NCBI GenBank assembly: GCA_022592445.1
Contig: JABYQR010000050.1
Location: forward strand, 62,001-126,000
From: Cytidiella melzeri
Taxonomy: Eukaryota > Basidiomycota > Agaricomycetes > Polyporales > Irpicaceae
Reading direction: 5' to 3'
Length of the DNA stretch: 64,000 bases
Numbering within the stretch: position 1 is the first letter of the stretch; the number at the start of each line of letters is the position of its first letter. The position numbers and the translations under genes are program-made. Shown here one piece after another: positions 1-10,527 of the stretch. A model generated the notes under the pieces. That model worked only from the letters and a program-made list of their open reading frames with translations, searched no databases and was not told the origin of the DNA.

Positions 1-1953
1 GACCTTCAGGACTACTACTCTGATCTGCCAGTGAGTTTATTCTTGTCTCAAACACTCCAGAGTCGCCTGCGGCGAACTCACCCTCTCCTTCCTCTCTCGC
101 GCTTTCTCCTCTCATACAACCACCAAACCGTCCTACAACGTAGCCCCCGCATCGTTTGTCAGGCGCAGACGATCCCTACGCATCTAGCAGTTACCTTCAT
201 TTGCCTCCTGAAGCCGGTAGTCACGGAAAACACAACTCTACATACAACATGTCAGGATACACCAACATGGACGATGGCGCGCCGCCTGCGTACAGCAGCA
301 GTCACTGGCTTGAGCAGCAGGAAAGCAAGAGCCGCAAGTCAAAGTGGATTGTACGTCCTTCGTCAAGTGTCGTAACAGCCATTCTTGATTCCATATTCTT
401 GTACACGTCAGGTCATCGGTGTCCTGTCGGTCGTCCTCTTTGCTGTCGGCGCTGCTATCGGCGTGACTGTTTCAAAGCTGCACTCTTCGGCGAGCTCGCA
501 TAAATCACCTTCAAGCGGCTCTGCCGGTGTGGTCTCCCAGAAGAACAGTAGCGACCCAAGCTCGTTTGTCAAGGACCCTAACCTCAAGCATTCTTTCTAT
601 GGCTTGGCATATACCCCTGAAGGCTCGCAGCTGCCGGAGTGTGGCAATTCACTTGGTGAGTGTTTGGACCTCAAGAGGGCTCACGCATTTTCTCAATGGA
701 ACCTTCGAAGATGCTGTGATTGAGGATGTCCAGGTAAGCAGACGCATAGGTGCTCCTGGAACCCGTGGCTAATACACCCCTTAGCTCATGTCTCAGCTGA
801 CATCTGTGAGTACATGTTTTGCCCCTGGGTTGCTCTGTTCACAGCTCTAATACTTTGTCTAGCGTCTCCGTCTATATGGAGCTGACTGTAACCAGTCCGC
901 ACTTGTTGTATGTACAATTTATATTCGGCTAGCCTTGCGAAGGTGTCCTCATATGTCGTAGCTCGAGGCCATTAAACAGACGAAGGTTAACATGAGTGTT
1001 TACCTCGGCATTTACAATGTCCCTACCGACGGCGGTGCGGCTTACGTTCGTCAACGTGATACCATTGTCGACGCGCTCAAGACCTACGGCGCCGACAACG
1101 TCCTCGGTGTTACCGTTGGCAACGAGTTCATATTGGAGTCAGTGACCGTCTGCTCTGTGTACCACGACACGTGTTTAACACCGCATTCACAGTTTCTTGG
1201 AAGCCAACGGCGGCGGCGACTTGCCGAATGGTGATGTGGGCAATGCGGGTGCTGCACTTCTCATTTCGAACATCACCGATGCACGACAAACCTTTGGGGG
1301 GTTGGGTTTGTCCAAGACCCTCCCTATCGGAAACGCCGACGCTGGAAGCTTCTTTAACAATGAAGTGCTTGAGGCAGTTGATTACGGAGTATGTTGCGCA
1401 TATATTGACGTTGTAGAGCCGCGCTCACCGCTTGTACAGATGTCGAACGTTCACCCATGGTTCGCCAATGTCTCAATCAACGATGCCGCTGGCTGGACAG
1501 CCGACTTCTTCCAGGAGAACAATGTCGCCCTCGCCAACAGTCTCACGAACAAGCCTCAGATGTTCATTGCTGAAACAGGCTGGCCTACGGTATGCTATCA
1601 TCGTCGCCTCGAAGTGTTACTTTGATCAGGTCACTAACACGCGCCAATATTACAAGGACTCGAGCGATGCTGGTAACGAGAGTAACGGCCCCTCGACCGC
1701 TTCCGCCGCCAACCTCCAGATCTTCTTGGACACATTTGTCTGCCAGGCGAACCAGAACGGAACTGGTTACTTCTACTTCGAGTACTTCGACGAGGCGTGG
1801 AAAGCCGCGCAGTTTGGTGGCGTTGAGGGCTTCTGGGGCTTGTTCAACGGAAAGTGAGTGGTACAATGGCAGTCATTGTGACTGAGCTAATCATGGTGTC
1901 TATGCAGCAAAACCCTCAAGGCCATCACTATTCCAGACTGTGAAATCGATTAA
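1..1953 (+). CDS. GH17 glucan endo-1,3-beta-glucosidase, type II membrane protein (5' end outside window)
   Basis: Exons <1-30, 144-350, 412-655, 711-733, 785-805, 863-907, 962-1137, 1193-1388, 1440-1589, 1657-1853 and 1908-1953 join in one open frame (about 444 residues in the window; stop 1951-1953). The order is a polar cytoplasmic segment, one membrane helix (VIGVLSVVLFAVGAAIG, from base 412), a Ser/Lys-rich stalk and a GH17 barrel. GH17 landmarks are YGLAYTPEG, LRLYGADCNQ, the TVGNE block with the acid/base Glu, NVHPWFAN, and IAETGWPT with the nucleophile Glu. This arrangement is typical of fungal BtgC-like wall glucanases, which cleave or remodel beta-1,3-glucan at the cell surface. Three exons are tiny (23, 21, 45 nt). 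The first codon lies upstream of the window; the GT at base 31 is the donor of an upstream exon. Family assignment is firm; exact substrate is inferred. Confidence 0.93.
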
Positions 1954-3292
1954 GCTTCTTCTTGTTGACAATTATTTACGGACATCCCCTGGACTACGCT
2001 CTGTTTTCATCTCATATCTCTGTCTTGCGCTTCGTTTCTATTCGTCGCCTATGGCTGTGCGCTGTGATTCTATTCATGACGCATGGATCTGTGGACGACT
2101 ATTGCCAAAGGACATTATTGTAGTTATACATGCGTATACTGCCTGTCAGGAACTATCCCCTGCGCTCTCCGCGCAATCTACGCTCTTTCTCCCGCTATTA
2201 TAGCTCTGATATCGGCCGCGTCTAGGACCGTCAAATTCACCCTAGTGATATCTACTCATTACACAGCTCTCCAGATACTCTTGCTTCCTCACTTTGATTT
2301 TCCGGAATGATCTTCGAATTTGGGACTGCTGGCATTCAGATTCACCTCGTAGCGGTTAAGCAGGGACTCGAACAGGCTCTGTTTCACTCATGATCTCGGT
2401 AGCTTTCTCATGGGACGCGGAGAGGGCCTTTAGTACGCTGCTAGCAGTCACTTCGGTGGTGCGTCCATGTAATTGCTTTTGCATGACTGACATTCTCCGC
2501 TGATGATCCACATGTGCATCGTAGTTCCTGACTAGCTGTGCAAGTGTGCGATGTTTGCTGCATATAGCGGCCGTCGGTTACGCCGCGGTGGTGGTTGCGC
2601 CTGTCAGAACACTGTTGCGTGACTATCCTTATGTTCTATTTTAACATGGGTGTTCTAAGCAGATGCGTGCTGCAGCTGCCAGGATTTCTGTGGCTACTCC
2701 ATCGAGAAGTTCGCGCGGATAGTATGAATGGCCGCTTTACCATCTGGTATATTGGTCGAATTCAGCCTCGATATCAGTTCGACTTAGGTTTGGCAACGGC
2801 ATCAGTTCTATATTTAGCTTCAAACAGGAATGTATGTCGAAGGACATGTTGGCGAGCATGGTATGCCTGGCCGAACATTATCCATGACGGGCGGCGGTAC
2901 GTCTCCGTCGCCACACGGCCGACATATGGCCGTTTTCTGTCGTTCTGCAGTAGTCCACCGTCGAGTCCATTCATGGAGCTTGGTCCGGTGAGTTCTGCTA
3001 TTGAGCATGAGCGTTGGGGAGTACTGGCTTTCTCGGCAATACCACCTGGACACATGAACATTCAGCAAGAACGTGCGGGGCGCCAACGAAGAAGCCTGTG
3101 GCTCGTCGAATTCGGCGGTGGTGCACAAACATCGGATCCCCATGTGTCGCGTCCTGCTGGCCAGCGATTATAGCGAACAAAGTCCTGAAACGTTTATGCG
3201 CAGATGTTTGCTGAAGGTATTTAATGACGATGACAAGACGGCTTGTCCTTCAGCAGCAAGCACCGACAGCTTCAGCCCAGTAGCTCTTCAAC
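1954..3292. other. Intergenic region upstream of the first GH10 gene
   Basis: No gene is supported in these 1.3 kb. The longest open stretch (2595-3173, plus) has no recognisable domain, no splice-linked continuation and coding-unlike composition. The segment should hold the 3' UTR of the GH17 gene and the promoter of the xylanase starting at 3293; I see no convincing TATA box close to 3293. Confidence 0.5.
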
Positions 3293-4908
3293 ATGTTCAA
3301 GCTATCTGCCTCCTTCGCGGCACTCGCCCTCACTATTTCTGTCGTCTCTGCGCAGTCCCAGGTCTGGGGCCAGTGTGAGTAACAGTTCTCGTTTGTGTAT
3401 GATGAGGCTCAGCAATCATTGCAGGCGGTGGCATAGGATGGACTGGTCCAACCACCTGCGTCTCTGGCTCCTCTTGCGTTGAACAGAACTCCTACTACTC
3501 TCAGTGTCTCCCTGGTGTAAGTGCCTTTGACTTTGTCTCATCATCCCGCAGACTCTGATTGATCAACAGGCAGCCGCTCCTTCTTCTGCTCCACCTTCTT
3601 CTGCCCCTCACTCAAGTGCCCCCAGTCAGACCTCCACAGCGTCGGGCGGTCAATCCACCTCCACCGCCAAGCTAAACACCCTTGCAAAGGCAAAGGGCAA
3701 ACTCTACTTTGGCACGGCCACCGACAACCCAGAGCTCACCGATGTCCCTTACACCACTATCCTCGATGACAACACCATGTTCGGTCAGATCACCCCGGGC
3801 AACAGCATGAAATGGGATGCGACTGAGCCGTCACAGGGCGATTTCACCTTCTCTGGAGCTGACCAGATTGCCAACCTCGCGAAGACCAACGGCCAGCTCC
3901 TTCGTGGTATGTGCCTTTATTGATCCAGCTGGTGTCTTTGCTGATGTGTCTATCATTATTAAGGCCACAACTGTGTTTGGTACAACCAGCTTCCGAGCTG
4001 GGTGTCTAGCGGATCGTTCACTGCCGCTCAACTCACGTCCATCATTCAAACCCACTGCAGTACGCTCGTCTCCCGTTACAAGGGTCAAGTGTGAGTGTCT
4101 TGTTTCTGAAGTAGTGGAAGCCGTTTGCTGACGATGTTTGACAGCTGTGCGTGTTCTTTGATCCGTGCTTCTAAAGGATTACATACTGATATCTCTTTGA
4201 TGCGAAACAGACTCCTGGGACGTAGTCAACGGTTAGTTCCAGCACCCGACAGTGTCAGCTCGCCGTTTATGAATCTTCTCCACAGAGCCATTCAACGATG
4301 ACGGTACTTGGCGTACGGATGTGTTTTACAACACCCTTGGCACCTCCTACGTTCAAATTGCCCTCACCGCTGCTCGCTCTGCCGACCCAAACGCGAAGTT
4401 GTACATCAACGACTACAACGTCGAGTCCCCCGGTGCTAAGTCGACCGCCCTGCAGAACCTCGTCAAGACGCTGAAGGCAGCCAACGTTCCCCTCGACGGC
4501 ATAGGTCTCCAGAACCACTGGATCCTCGGTGAACTCCCTTCGGCGTCCACCTTGGAGGCGAACATGAACGCCTTCACCGCCCTCGGTGTCGAAGTCGCCA
4601 TCACAGAGCTTGATATCCGCATGACTCTCCCCTCGACGCCTGCTCTGCTCGCACAGCAGAAGACAGACTACACCACAGTCATCACCGCGTGCCAAGCGGT
4701 CACGAAATGTGTCGGTATCACCGTCTGGGACTGGACTGACAAGTACTCGTGGGTGCCCAGCACCTTCTCTGGCCAGGGTGCAGCTTGCCCATGGGACCAG
4801 GTGTGTTCTTTCTCCTGCTTTCAAGGGACAGAACGTGATGGTCTCTATTTCTAGAACCTCGTCAAGAAGCCTGCATACGATGGAATCGCCATTGGTTTCG
4901 GCAACTGA
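3293..4908 (+). CDS. GH10 endo-1,4-beta-xylanase with N-terminal CBM1 (copy 1)
   Basis: Exons 3293-3374, 3425-3516, 3570-3906, 3964-4090, 4145-4146, 4211-4231, 4286-4800 and 4855-4908 encode 409 residues. A signal peptide (about residues 1-20, ending VVSAQ) precedes a CBM1 cellulose-binding module ([14 protein letters not shown]...YYSQCLPG), a Ser/Pro/Ala linker and a GH10 barrel. Catalytic residues are visible: the acid/base Glu in WDVVNEPFND and the nucleophile Glu in [10 protein letters not shown]. The enzyme is secreted and should hydrolyse internal xylan bonds, tethered to cellulose by the CBM1. The reading frame requires a 2-nt exon (CT, 4145-4146) between two ordinary introns, giving ...GQVYSWDVVNE. 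First of three tandem copies; ends in GFGN. Confidence 0.95.
4145..4146 (+). other. 2-nt microexon of GH10 copy 1
   Basis: Bases CT sit between acceptor ACAG (4141-4144) and donor GTGCGT (from 4147). They complete a Val codon with the preceding GT and start the Tyr codon finished by AC at 4211. Skipping them shifts the frame before the catalytic WDVVNE block. The same 2-nt exon occurs in both paralogues. Confidence 0.85.
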
Positions 4909-6432
4909 AAAACAGGTGCCTTGTAGGCCAAAGGAACATCTGGTGGCATTTGGCTTGAGGGGCATAGCGGCGTGTCTTGTCTGATTTTGTAGCTGGTATG
5001 GTCAGTGGAAGGAATAGACTGTTTAAACTCTGGTCTCTCTGCATTGGACATATTTGCTCTTGATCATCATTCAGGAATGGGCAACTATTGAGTGCAACAT
5101 TGGATATTCGGAATGGCCTGCTACAGCACGGAGGACACTTTTGTACATTGGATTTTCTTCTACACTTACCTGTGAGGCGAGTTGTTTCATGCATGACACT
5201 GGGAGGCTCAGTTGCTAATGGAAAAACGTTTCCTCCTGGCTAGACTCGTATCAGAGCCTTCCAAACTGAATATGTGGGTATATTCGTGTCTGACTTTGAG
5301 AATGTCGAGGCCGTGCCCACGGTTTTGGGCCGCAGGAGTACGTGGCTTGTCATATTCGGTGCGCCTTCTACCACAGTGCCGCAAATATCATCCTTCGAGA
5401 TACACGTGGCTGTCTCGAGTCTTCATGGCTACCACCTACGTCGCCACTAAGCTGTATCCATCCCGCCACTCTCAAGCTAAAGCTCATATTTTAGACAACG
5501 CAGCCATGTATTTGTGAGTCATTGAGGTTGTGCGATTGGTTCATCTAAACTGCGAGGGTTGGACACACAGGTCTGCATAGTGCTCAGCCATGCTCGGCCC
5601 GCTTCGTGAGTGTTTGCATTCCCAGGCGCATGAAACACTTACTCATGCGGCTTTCATATCAACTTCTTCCGGTCGCGGAAAGGAGAGAGATGCTACCATG
5701 CGCAGAGCACATCCGTCGTCAGCTGTCCTGTATTCTCTTGTGATAAATCACCCAAGCTTCACAGAGCGCGGAGCCGGCTGCAACATGAGACACTCGTGGC
5801 CCCATTTGCGGTGGCTTTTGACTCGAGAAACTTGTCGCATTCTTGCCAGTGGATAATCAACCATGTGAGTGAACAAATCTCCTTATTATCAATTCTCTGT
5901 AAAATAACTTCAAAACAGTACCTATTCGCGCAAGTTCATTGCCTGGTTTTTTTTCAGGTATGAACGGCTTGCATGGAGTATTGTAGCCTCAACAGCGGTC
6001 ACACAAGCAGCTACTCCCTAAACTCTCACTAGCTGCCACTCGACGACCAACATGTGACTTCCGGTGAGCCACCGAAGACCGTCGGAACCCGCTCATCCTA
6101 TACTTTCATGACCAGCGTGGCACCGCAATGCCTGACAAGATTGTGCCAATGTCAAATGTCTTTTCGGTGGATCTAGCTGGCACTTGTCCGACAGAACAGT
6201 GCCGGATGGATCAATGGAAAACGATTTAGTCGTCAACTAAATGCATGTCAAACCGGACGCAGAATGTACGTACAACACTCTCATGCGGAGAGCCCTCATG
6301 GCCAACACTGCTGCGAGCAGCGTCCCGAAGCATTGCTCGGCTGCTGTGGCAACATTTTACATATACGGGAGTCTGGGGGTGCATGGTTGCCAGTACTGAA
6401 GCGCATTAGCGTCGACGCCCATCCTTGCGACC
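4909..6432. other. Intergenic region between GH10 copies 1 and 2
   Basis: About 1.5 kb without a supportable gene on either strand. The open stretches at 5212-5517 and 5590-5856 have no recognisable protein signature. It should contain the terminator of copy 1 and the promoter of copy 2. Confidence 0.5.
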
Positions 6433-7795
6433 ATGTTCAAGCTGTCCGTTTCGGCCGCTGTACTTGCCCTCCTGCTCCCGACGTTTGCTTTCGGGGAGCC
6501 GATCCTGATTGAAAGAGCGTCAGCTCCCCAATCGACCTCTACTGCGAAATTGCACACGCTTGCTAAATCCAAGGGAAAGCTGTACTTTGGTACTGCCACT
6601 GACAATCCGGAGCTGACCACTACCGCATACACCGCCATCCTCGATGACAACACCATGTTCGGCCAGATCACCGCGGCGAACAGTATGAAATGGGACGCTA
6701 CCGAGCCCTCTCAGGGCCAATTTACATTCTCAGGAGCCGACCAGATTGCTAACCTTGCCAAGGCAAACGGTCAACTTCTTCGCGGTATGCAATTCCTATT
6801 CTTTCTACCATCTCTCCAAGCTTACAGGTCTACATAGGTCATAATTGTGTCTGGCACAACCAGCTTCCCTCCTGGGTGTCCAACGGGAAATTTACCGCTG
6901 CACAACTGACGTCGGTCATCCAAGTCCACTGTGGCACCCTCGTTGGTCGGTACAAAGGTCAAACGTGAGTTCCTCCGGCGCTTTGTTCTTGAGTAATCTC
7001 GTATGGACTAACAGTTCTCTTCAGGTGTACGTTGTCATACTTTTGCCCCCAACACTCATACTTACCCGCTCCATACGACTCTCAGATGCCTGGGATGTCG
7101 TCAACGGTTGGTTCTGTAGTTTTGTAGTGATTTGGGAACCTCACTCACTCACTGACGACTGCACGCCTAGAGCCCTTCAACGATGACGGTACCTTCGGCA
7201 CCAACGTCTTCTTCACCACACTGGGCACCTCGTACATCTCGATCGCCCTCAACGCCGCTCGTCAAGCCGACCCAAACGCAAAGCTCTACATCAACGAATT
7301 CAACATCGAGTCCCCTGGCGCAAAGTCAACCGCGATGCAAAACCTCGTCAAGTCGCTGAAGCAGTCGAACGTCCCCATCGACGGCATAGGTCTCCAAAGC
7401 CACTTTATCGTCGGCGAGACGCCTTCGATGTCGAGTCAGGTCCAGAACATGAACGCGTTCACCGCTCTTGGTGTAGAGGTTGCCATCACGGAACTCGATG
7501 TCCGCATGACCCTCCCTTCCACCCCAGCTCTTCTCGCACAACAGAAAGCGGACTACACGAGCACTATCTCTGCGTGCCAGGCAGTGCAAAAGTGCGTCGG
7601 GGTCACCGTTTGGGATTGGACGGACAAGTTCTCTTGGGTTCCGGGTGCGTTTGCTGGGGAGGGGGCAGCCTGCCCGTGGGACGAGGTATGTCGCAAGAAC
7701 TTGAATATAGTTGCAAAGAAAAACATATTCTGATGTTCGCGTTCCAGAACTTTGTGCGGAAGCCCGCGTACGACGGCATTGCTATCGGCTTTTGA
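6433..7795 (+). CDS. GH10 endo-1,4-beta-xylanase lacking CBM1 (copy 2)
   Basis: Exons 6433-6784, 6838-6964, 7025-7026, 7086-7106, 7171-7685 and 7748-7795 encode 354 residues. The signal peptide ([21 protein letters not shown]) is followed by a short spacer and directly by the GH10 barrel; the CBM1 module, the linker and their two introns are absent. Catalytic Glu residues are in WDVVNEPFND and [10 protein letters not shown]. The catalytic-domain exons have the same lengths as in copies 1 and 3 (127, 2, 21, 515 nt), including the 2-nt microexon (GT). The protein ends in GF where the other copies have GFGN; the sequence TTTTGAAACTGG suggests a small change at the stop. Expected to be a soluble secreted xylanase not bound to cellulose. 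Confidence 0.95.
7025..7026 (+). other. 2-nt microexon of GH10 copy 2
   Basis: Bases GT lie between acceptor TCAG (7021-7024) and donor GTACGT (from 7027). They complete a Thr codon (AC+G) and begin Tyr (T+AT at 7086), giving GQTYAWDVVNE. Confidence 0.83.
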
Positions 7796-8392
7796 AACTG
7801 GAACACATGTTGGGTGCGGAGACGTTCGAGGGTGGGATTTGTGACTTCCTCGTTTATGTATGGCCAGTAGTGGGTTCTGCCTGCTCAGTAGTTGTGTATC
7901 GATATTGACATTCGTTCAAACATCACAACGACCTGTGACGATAATATGCGAACGATCCTTCCGACGGACGGAAAAATCGCAAGTTCAGGTGACCGCACGA
8001 TTGCTTGGCCCGAACATTAGCCTGGACATACAAGACACGAGTTCCTGCTAAACGTCACTGTGAGCGTGCGGTGCACCGCAACTCGCAAATACCATGCAGC
8101 TCGTCGTGAGTGGTCGTCACGACGTACCACTGTGCAGTTCTGCTAGTCGTCGATAGTACCTCGGAACGTTCACGCCTGACAAAATTGATAAACGAACGGA
8201 AAGACAACGGCTGTGTGTGTTCACAGCGGCGAATTTTGTGTCTGGTGGGTAGGAATGTGTGTTGATGTTGCTAATGAGACGTAGTCACCTCCCCTAGAGT
8301 TATGGCGAGCAAACAACCGAGGTTCGAGTTTTCTTGTCCTATAAAGCGCACCGTGAACACACACTCTTGCTCTCCAAGTGAGCTATCTCGAA
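7796..8392. other. Intergenic region between GH10 copies 2 and 3, with promoter of copy 3
   Basis: About 600 bases with no supportable gene. The distal end carries a TATA-like element 53 bases before the copy 3 start codon. Confidence 0.55.
8340..8346 (+). promoter_or_regulatory. Probable TATA box of GH10 copy 3
   Basis: TATAAAG at 8340-8346 is followed by a plausible short leader and the ATG at 8393. Spacing fits a fungal core promoter with a leader of about 20-30 nt. Assignment is by position and consensus only. Confidence 0.5.
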
Positions 8393-10049
8393 ATGTTCAA
8401 GTTGACGACGTCATTTGCGACACTGGCTGTCCTACTTCCCATAGCCTGCGCTCAATCGCAGGTATGGGGCCAATGTAAGCCGCGCGTTTGTCAAGCTTCC
8501 AATCGGTATATCTGATAACGCACCGTGTTAGGTGGCGGCATAGGGTGGACTGGTCCATCAACCTGCGTGGCTGGAAGTACCTGCGTAGAACAAAACGCGT
8601 GGTACTCTCAATGCCTCCCCGCTGTAAGTCATCCAACCGCTGCCGCCCCCGGAGCTTCACAGGCACTCACCCTCAGGCTGCACCAGAGCACCACTTCATC
8701 CTCTGTCTCCTCAAGTGCGTCCAGCCAGACGTCCTCAACAGCAGGTAGTCAATCCACCTCCACCGCCAGTCTGAACACCCTCGCAAAGTCCAAGGGAAAG
8801 CTGTACTTTGGCTCAGCCACCGACAATCCAGAACTCACCGATGTCCCTTACACCACCATCCTCAGCGACAACACCATGTTCGGCCAGATCACCCCGGGGA
8901 ACAGCATGAAATGGGATGCGACCGAGCCTACCCAGGGCCAGTTCTCCTGGACTGGCGCTGACCAGATCGTGAACCTTGCCGAAGCGAATGGGCAGATTCT
9001 CCGCGGTGAGTCGATCATGTTGTTTGAGAGTTGAAATAGGTGAGGGGCTCACCTTGTGAACAGGACACAATTGCGTGTGGCATAACCAGCTGCCCAGCTG
9101 GGTCTCTAGCGGGTCGTTCACTGCTGACCAGCTCACCGCGATCATCCAAAACCATTGTGGCACGTTGGTGGGTCACTACAAGGGCCAAATGTGAGTTTCC
9201 CAAGGCTGCGCGCGATTGTTTTTTCTCTCTATCTCTCTCGCTCACATTTACTTCCTGTTTGTAGATGTATGTCTTTCGTCTTTCTGGTCCTCTCTTTGCT
9301 CTATTGATCATCGCCTTCGAACAGATTCGTGGGATGTTGTAAACGGTATGTCCAATCCCGTCTTGGCTGCCAGTGGTAAGGTGACCCGAACTGTGTTCAC
9401 ACTCGAAACCTCTTCTAGAACCGTTCAACGACGACGGTACCTGGCGAACGGACGTCTTCTACAACACCCTCGGCACATCGTACGTCCAAATCGCCCTAAC
9501 CGCCGCTCGCGCCGCCGACCCAACCGCAAAGCTCTACATCAACGACTACAACATCGAATACCCCGGTGCAAAGTCCACCGCGATGCAGACCCTCGTGCAG
9601 ACCTTAAAAGCCGCCAACGTACCCCTCGACGGCATAGGTCTCCAGAACCACTGGATCCTCGGCGAACTCCCTTCGGCATCCACCTTGGAGGCGAACATGA
9701 ACGCCTTCACCGCCCTCGGTGTCGAGGTCGCCGTCACAGAGCTCGACGTCCGCATGACTCTCCCCTCGACGCCTGCTCTGCTCGCACAGCAAAAGACAGA
9801 CTACACGACGGTCATTACCGCGTGCCAGGCCGTCACAGGGTGCGTGGGCGTCACGATCTGGGACTGGACCGACAAATATTCGTGGGTGCCCAGTACGTTC
9901 TCTGGCCAGGGAGCTGCTCTACCGTGGGACGAGGTACGAAATTTGTTGTGGTTGCTCAAGTTCAACTGATATGATTTGCTGACTCACTGGGGTAGAACTT
10001 GCAAAAGAAGCCTGCTTACGATGGCATTGCGATTGGGTTTGGGAATTGA
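8393..10049 (+). CDS. GH10 endo-1,4-beta-xylanase with N-terminal CBM1 (copy 3)
   Basis: Best model: exons 8393-8474, 8532-8623, 8663-9005, 9064-9190, 9265-9266, 9325-9345, 9419-9933 and 9996-10049 (411 residues). Signal peptide, CBM1 ([17 protein letters not shown]...CLPA), Ser/Thr linker, GH10 barrel with Glu in WDVVNEPFND and [11 protein letters not shown]-terminus GFGN. The third exon is uncertain. Splicing at the position and length equivalent to copy 1 (53-nt intron 8624-8676) throws the linker out of frame. A 39-nt intron (8624-8662) or retention of that stretch keeps it open. A Cys before PWD in copies 1 and 2 is Leu here. Secreted xylanase, 2-nt microexon AT at 9265-9266. Confidence 0.9.
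9265..9266 (+). other. 2-nt microexon of GH10 copy 3
   Basis: Bases AT between acceptor GTAG (9261-9264) and donor GTATGT (from 9267). They complete an Ile codon (AT+A) and begin Tyr (T+AT at 9325), giving GQIYSWDVVNE. Confidence 0.83.
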
Positions 10050-10527
10050 AGCAATATTGAGAACCGGCTGGGATGACAATGATTCCGAGCGAAGGTAGCT
10101 TGCTGTTATATGCTTGTTGTTAGTAGGAAGAGAAGTTTGGGTTCATAGATATGAACACGACCGTTAGAAAGCAGAACGACATCCGAGATGCCAACCTGCC
10201 TTCTCGCGGCAGCCTCACGCACGGTCAGCCGCAAGCTAGTCAGCCAGTAGTCAGCTGCAAGCTAGTCAGCCAGTAGCTTGCGATCGGACGCGTGTTCTAG
10301 TCGATCGAAGCTGACCACAGTCGATCAGAGGATGACAGTCAGCCTCGACACCTACATCGATAGTCTTCCCTCCTGTTGTCATGATATCGATACATGTACA
10401 TTTCTTGCTTGAACTGCGACAACGCATCTCGGCAAGGGTTCTCCATGTTAGATAGCAAACAGTTGGGATGGGCATGTATGCGGACTCGGAGGACGGTAAA
10501 TGCTGCAATTTCGGACGATGGTCTCTG
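10050..10527. other. Convergent intergenic region between GH10 copy 3 and the FRA10AC1-family gene
   Basis: No gene seen. It contains a 20-bp direct repeat (listed separately) and should hold the facing 3' UTRs of the two convergent genes. Confidence 0.6.
10231..10276. repeat. 20-bp direct repeat pair
   Basis: GCAAGCTAGTCAGCCAGTAG occurs at 10231-10250 and again at 10257-10276, separated by TCAGCT. It lies in the convergent 3' intergenic space; no role is evident. Confidence 0.85.

Noticed and set aside
2595..3173. 192-codon plus-strand open frame upstream of the first xylanase
   Set aside because: No domain, no conserved composition, no splice-linked neighbours; opposing open frames of similar length overlap it. 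Best explained as chance in GC-rich intergenic DNA.
9216..9974. 252-codon frame overlapping GH10 copy 3
   Set aside because: Arg-rich out-of-frame shadow; the true frame carries both catalytic Glu residues and matches its two paralogues exon by exon.
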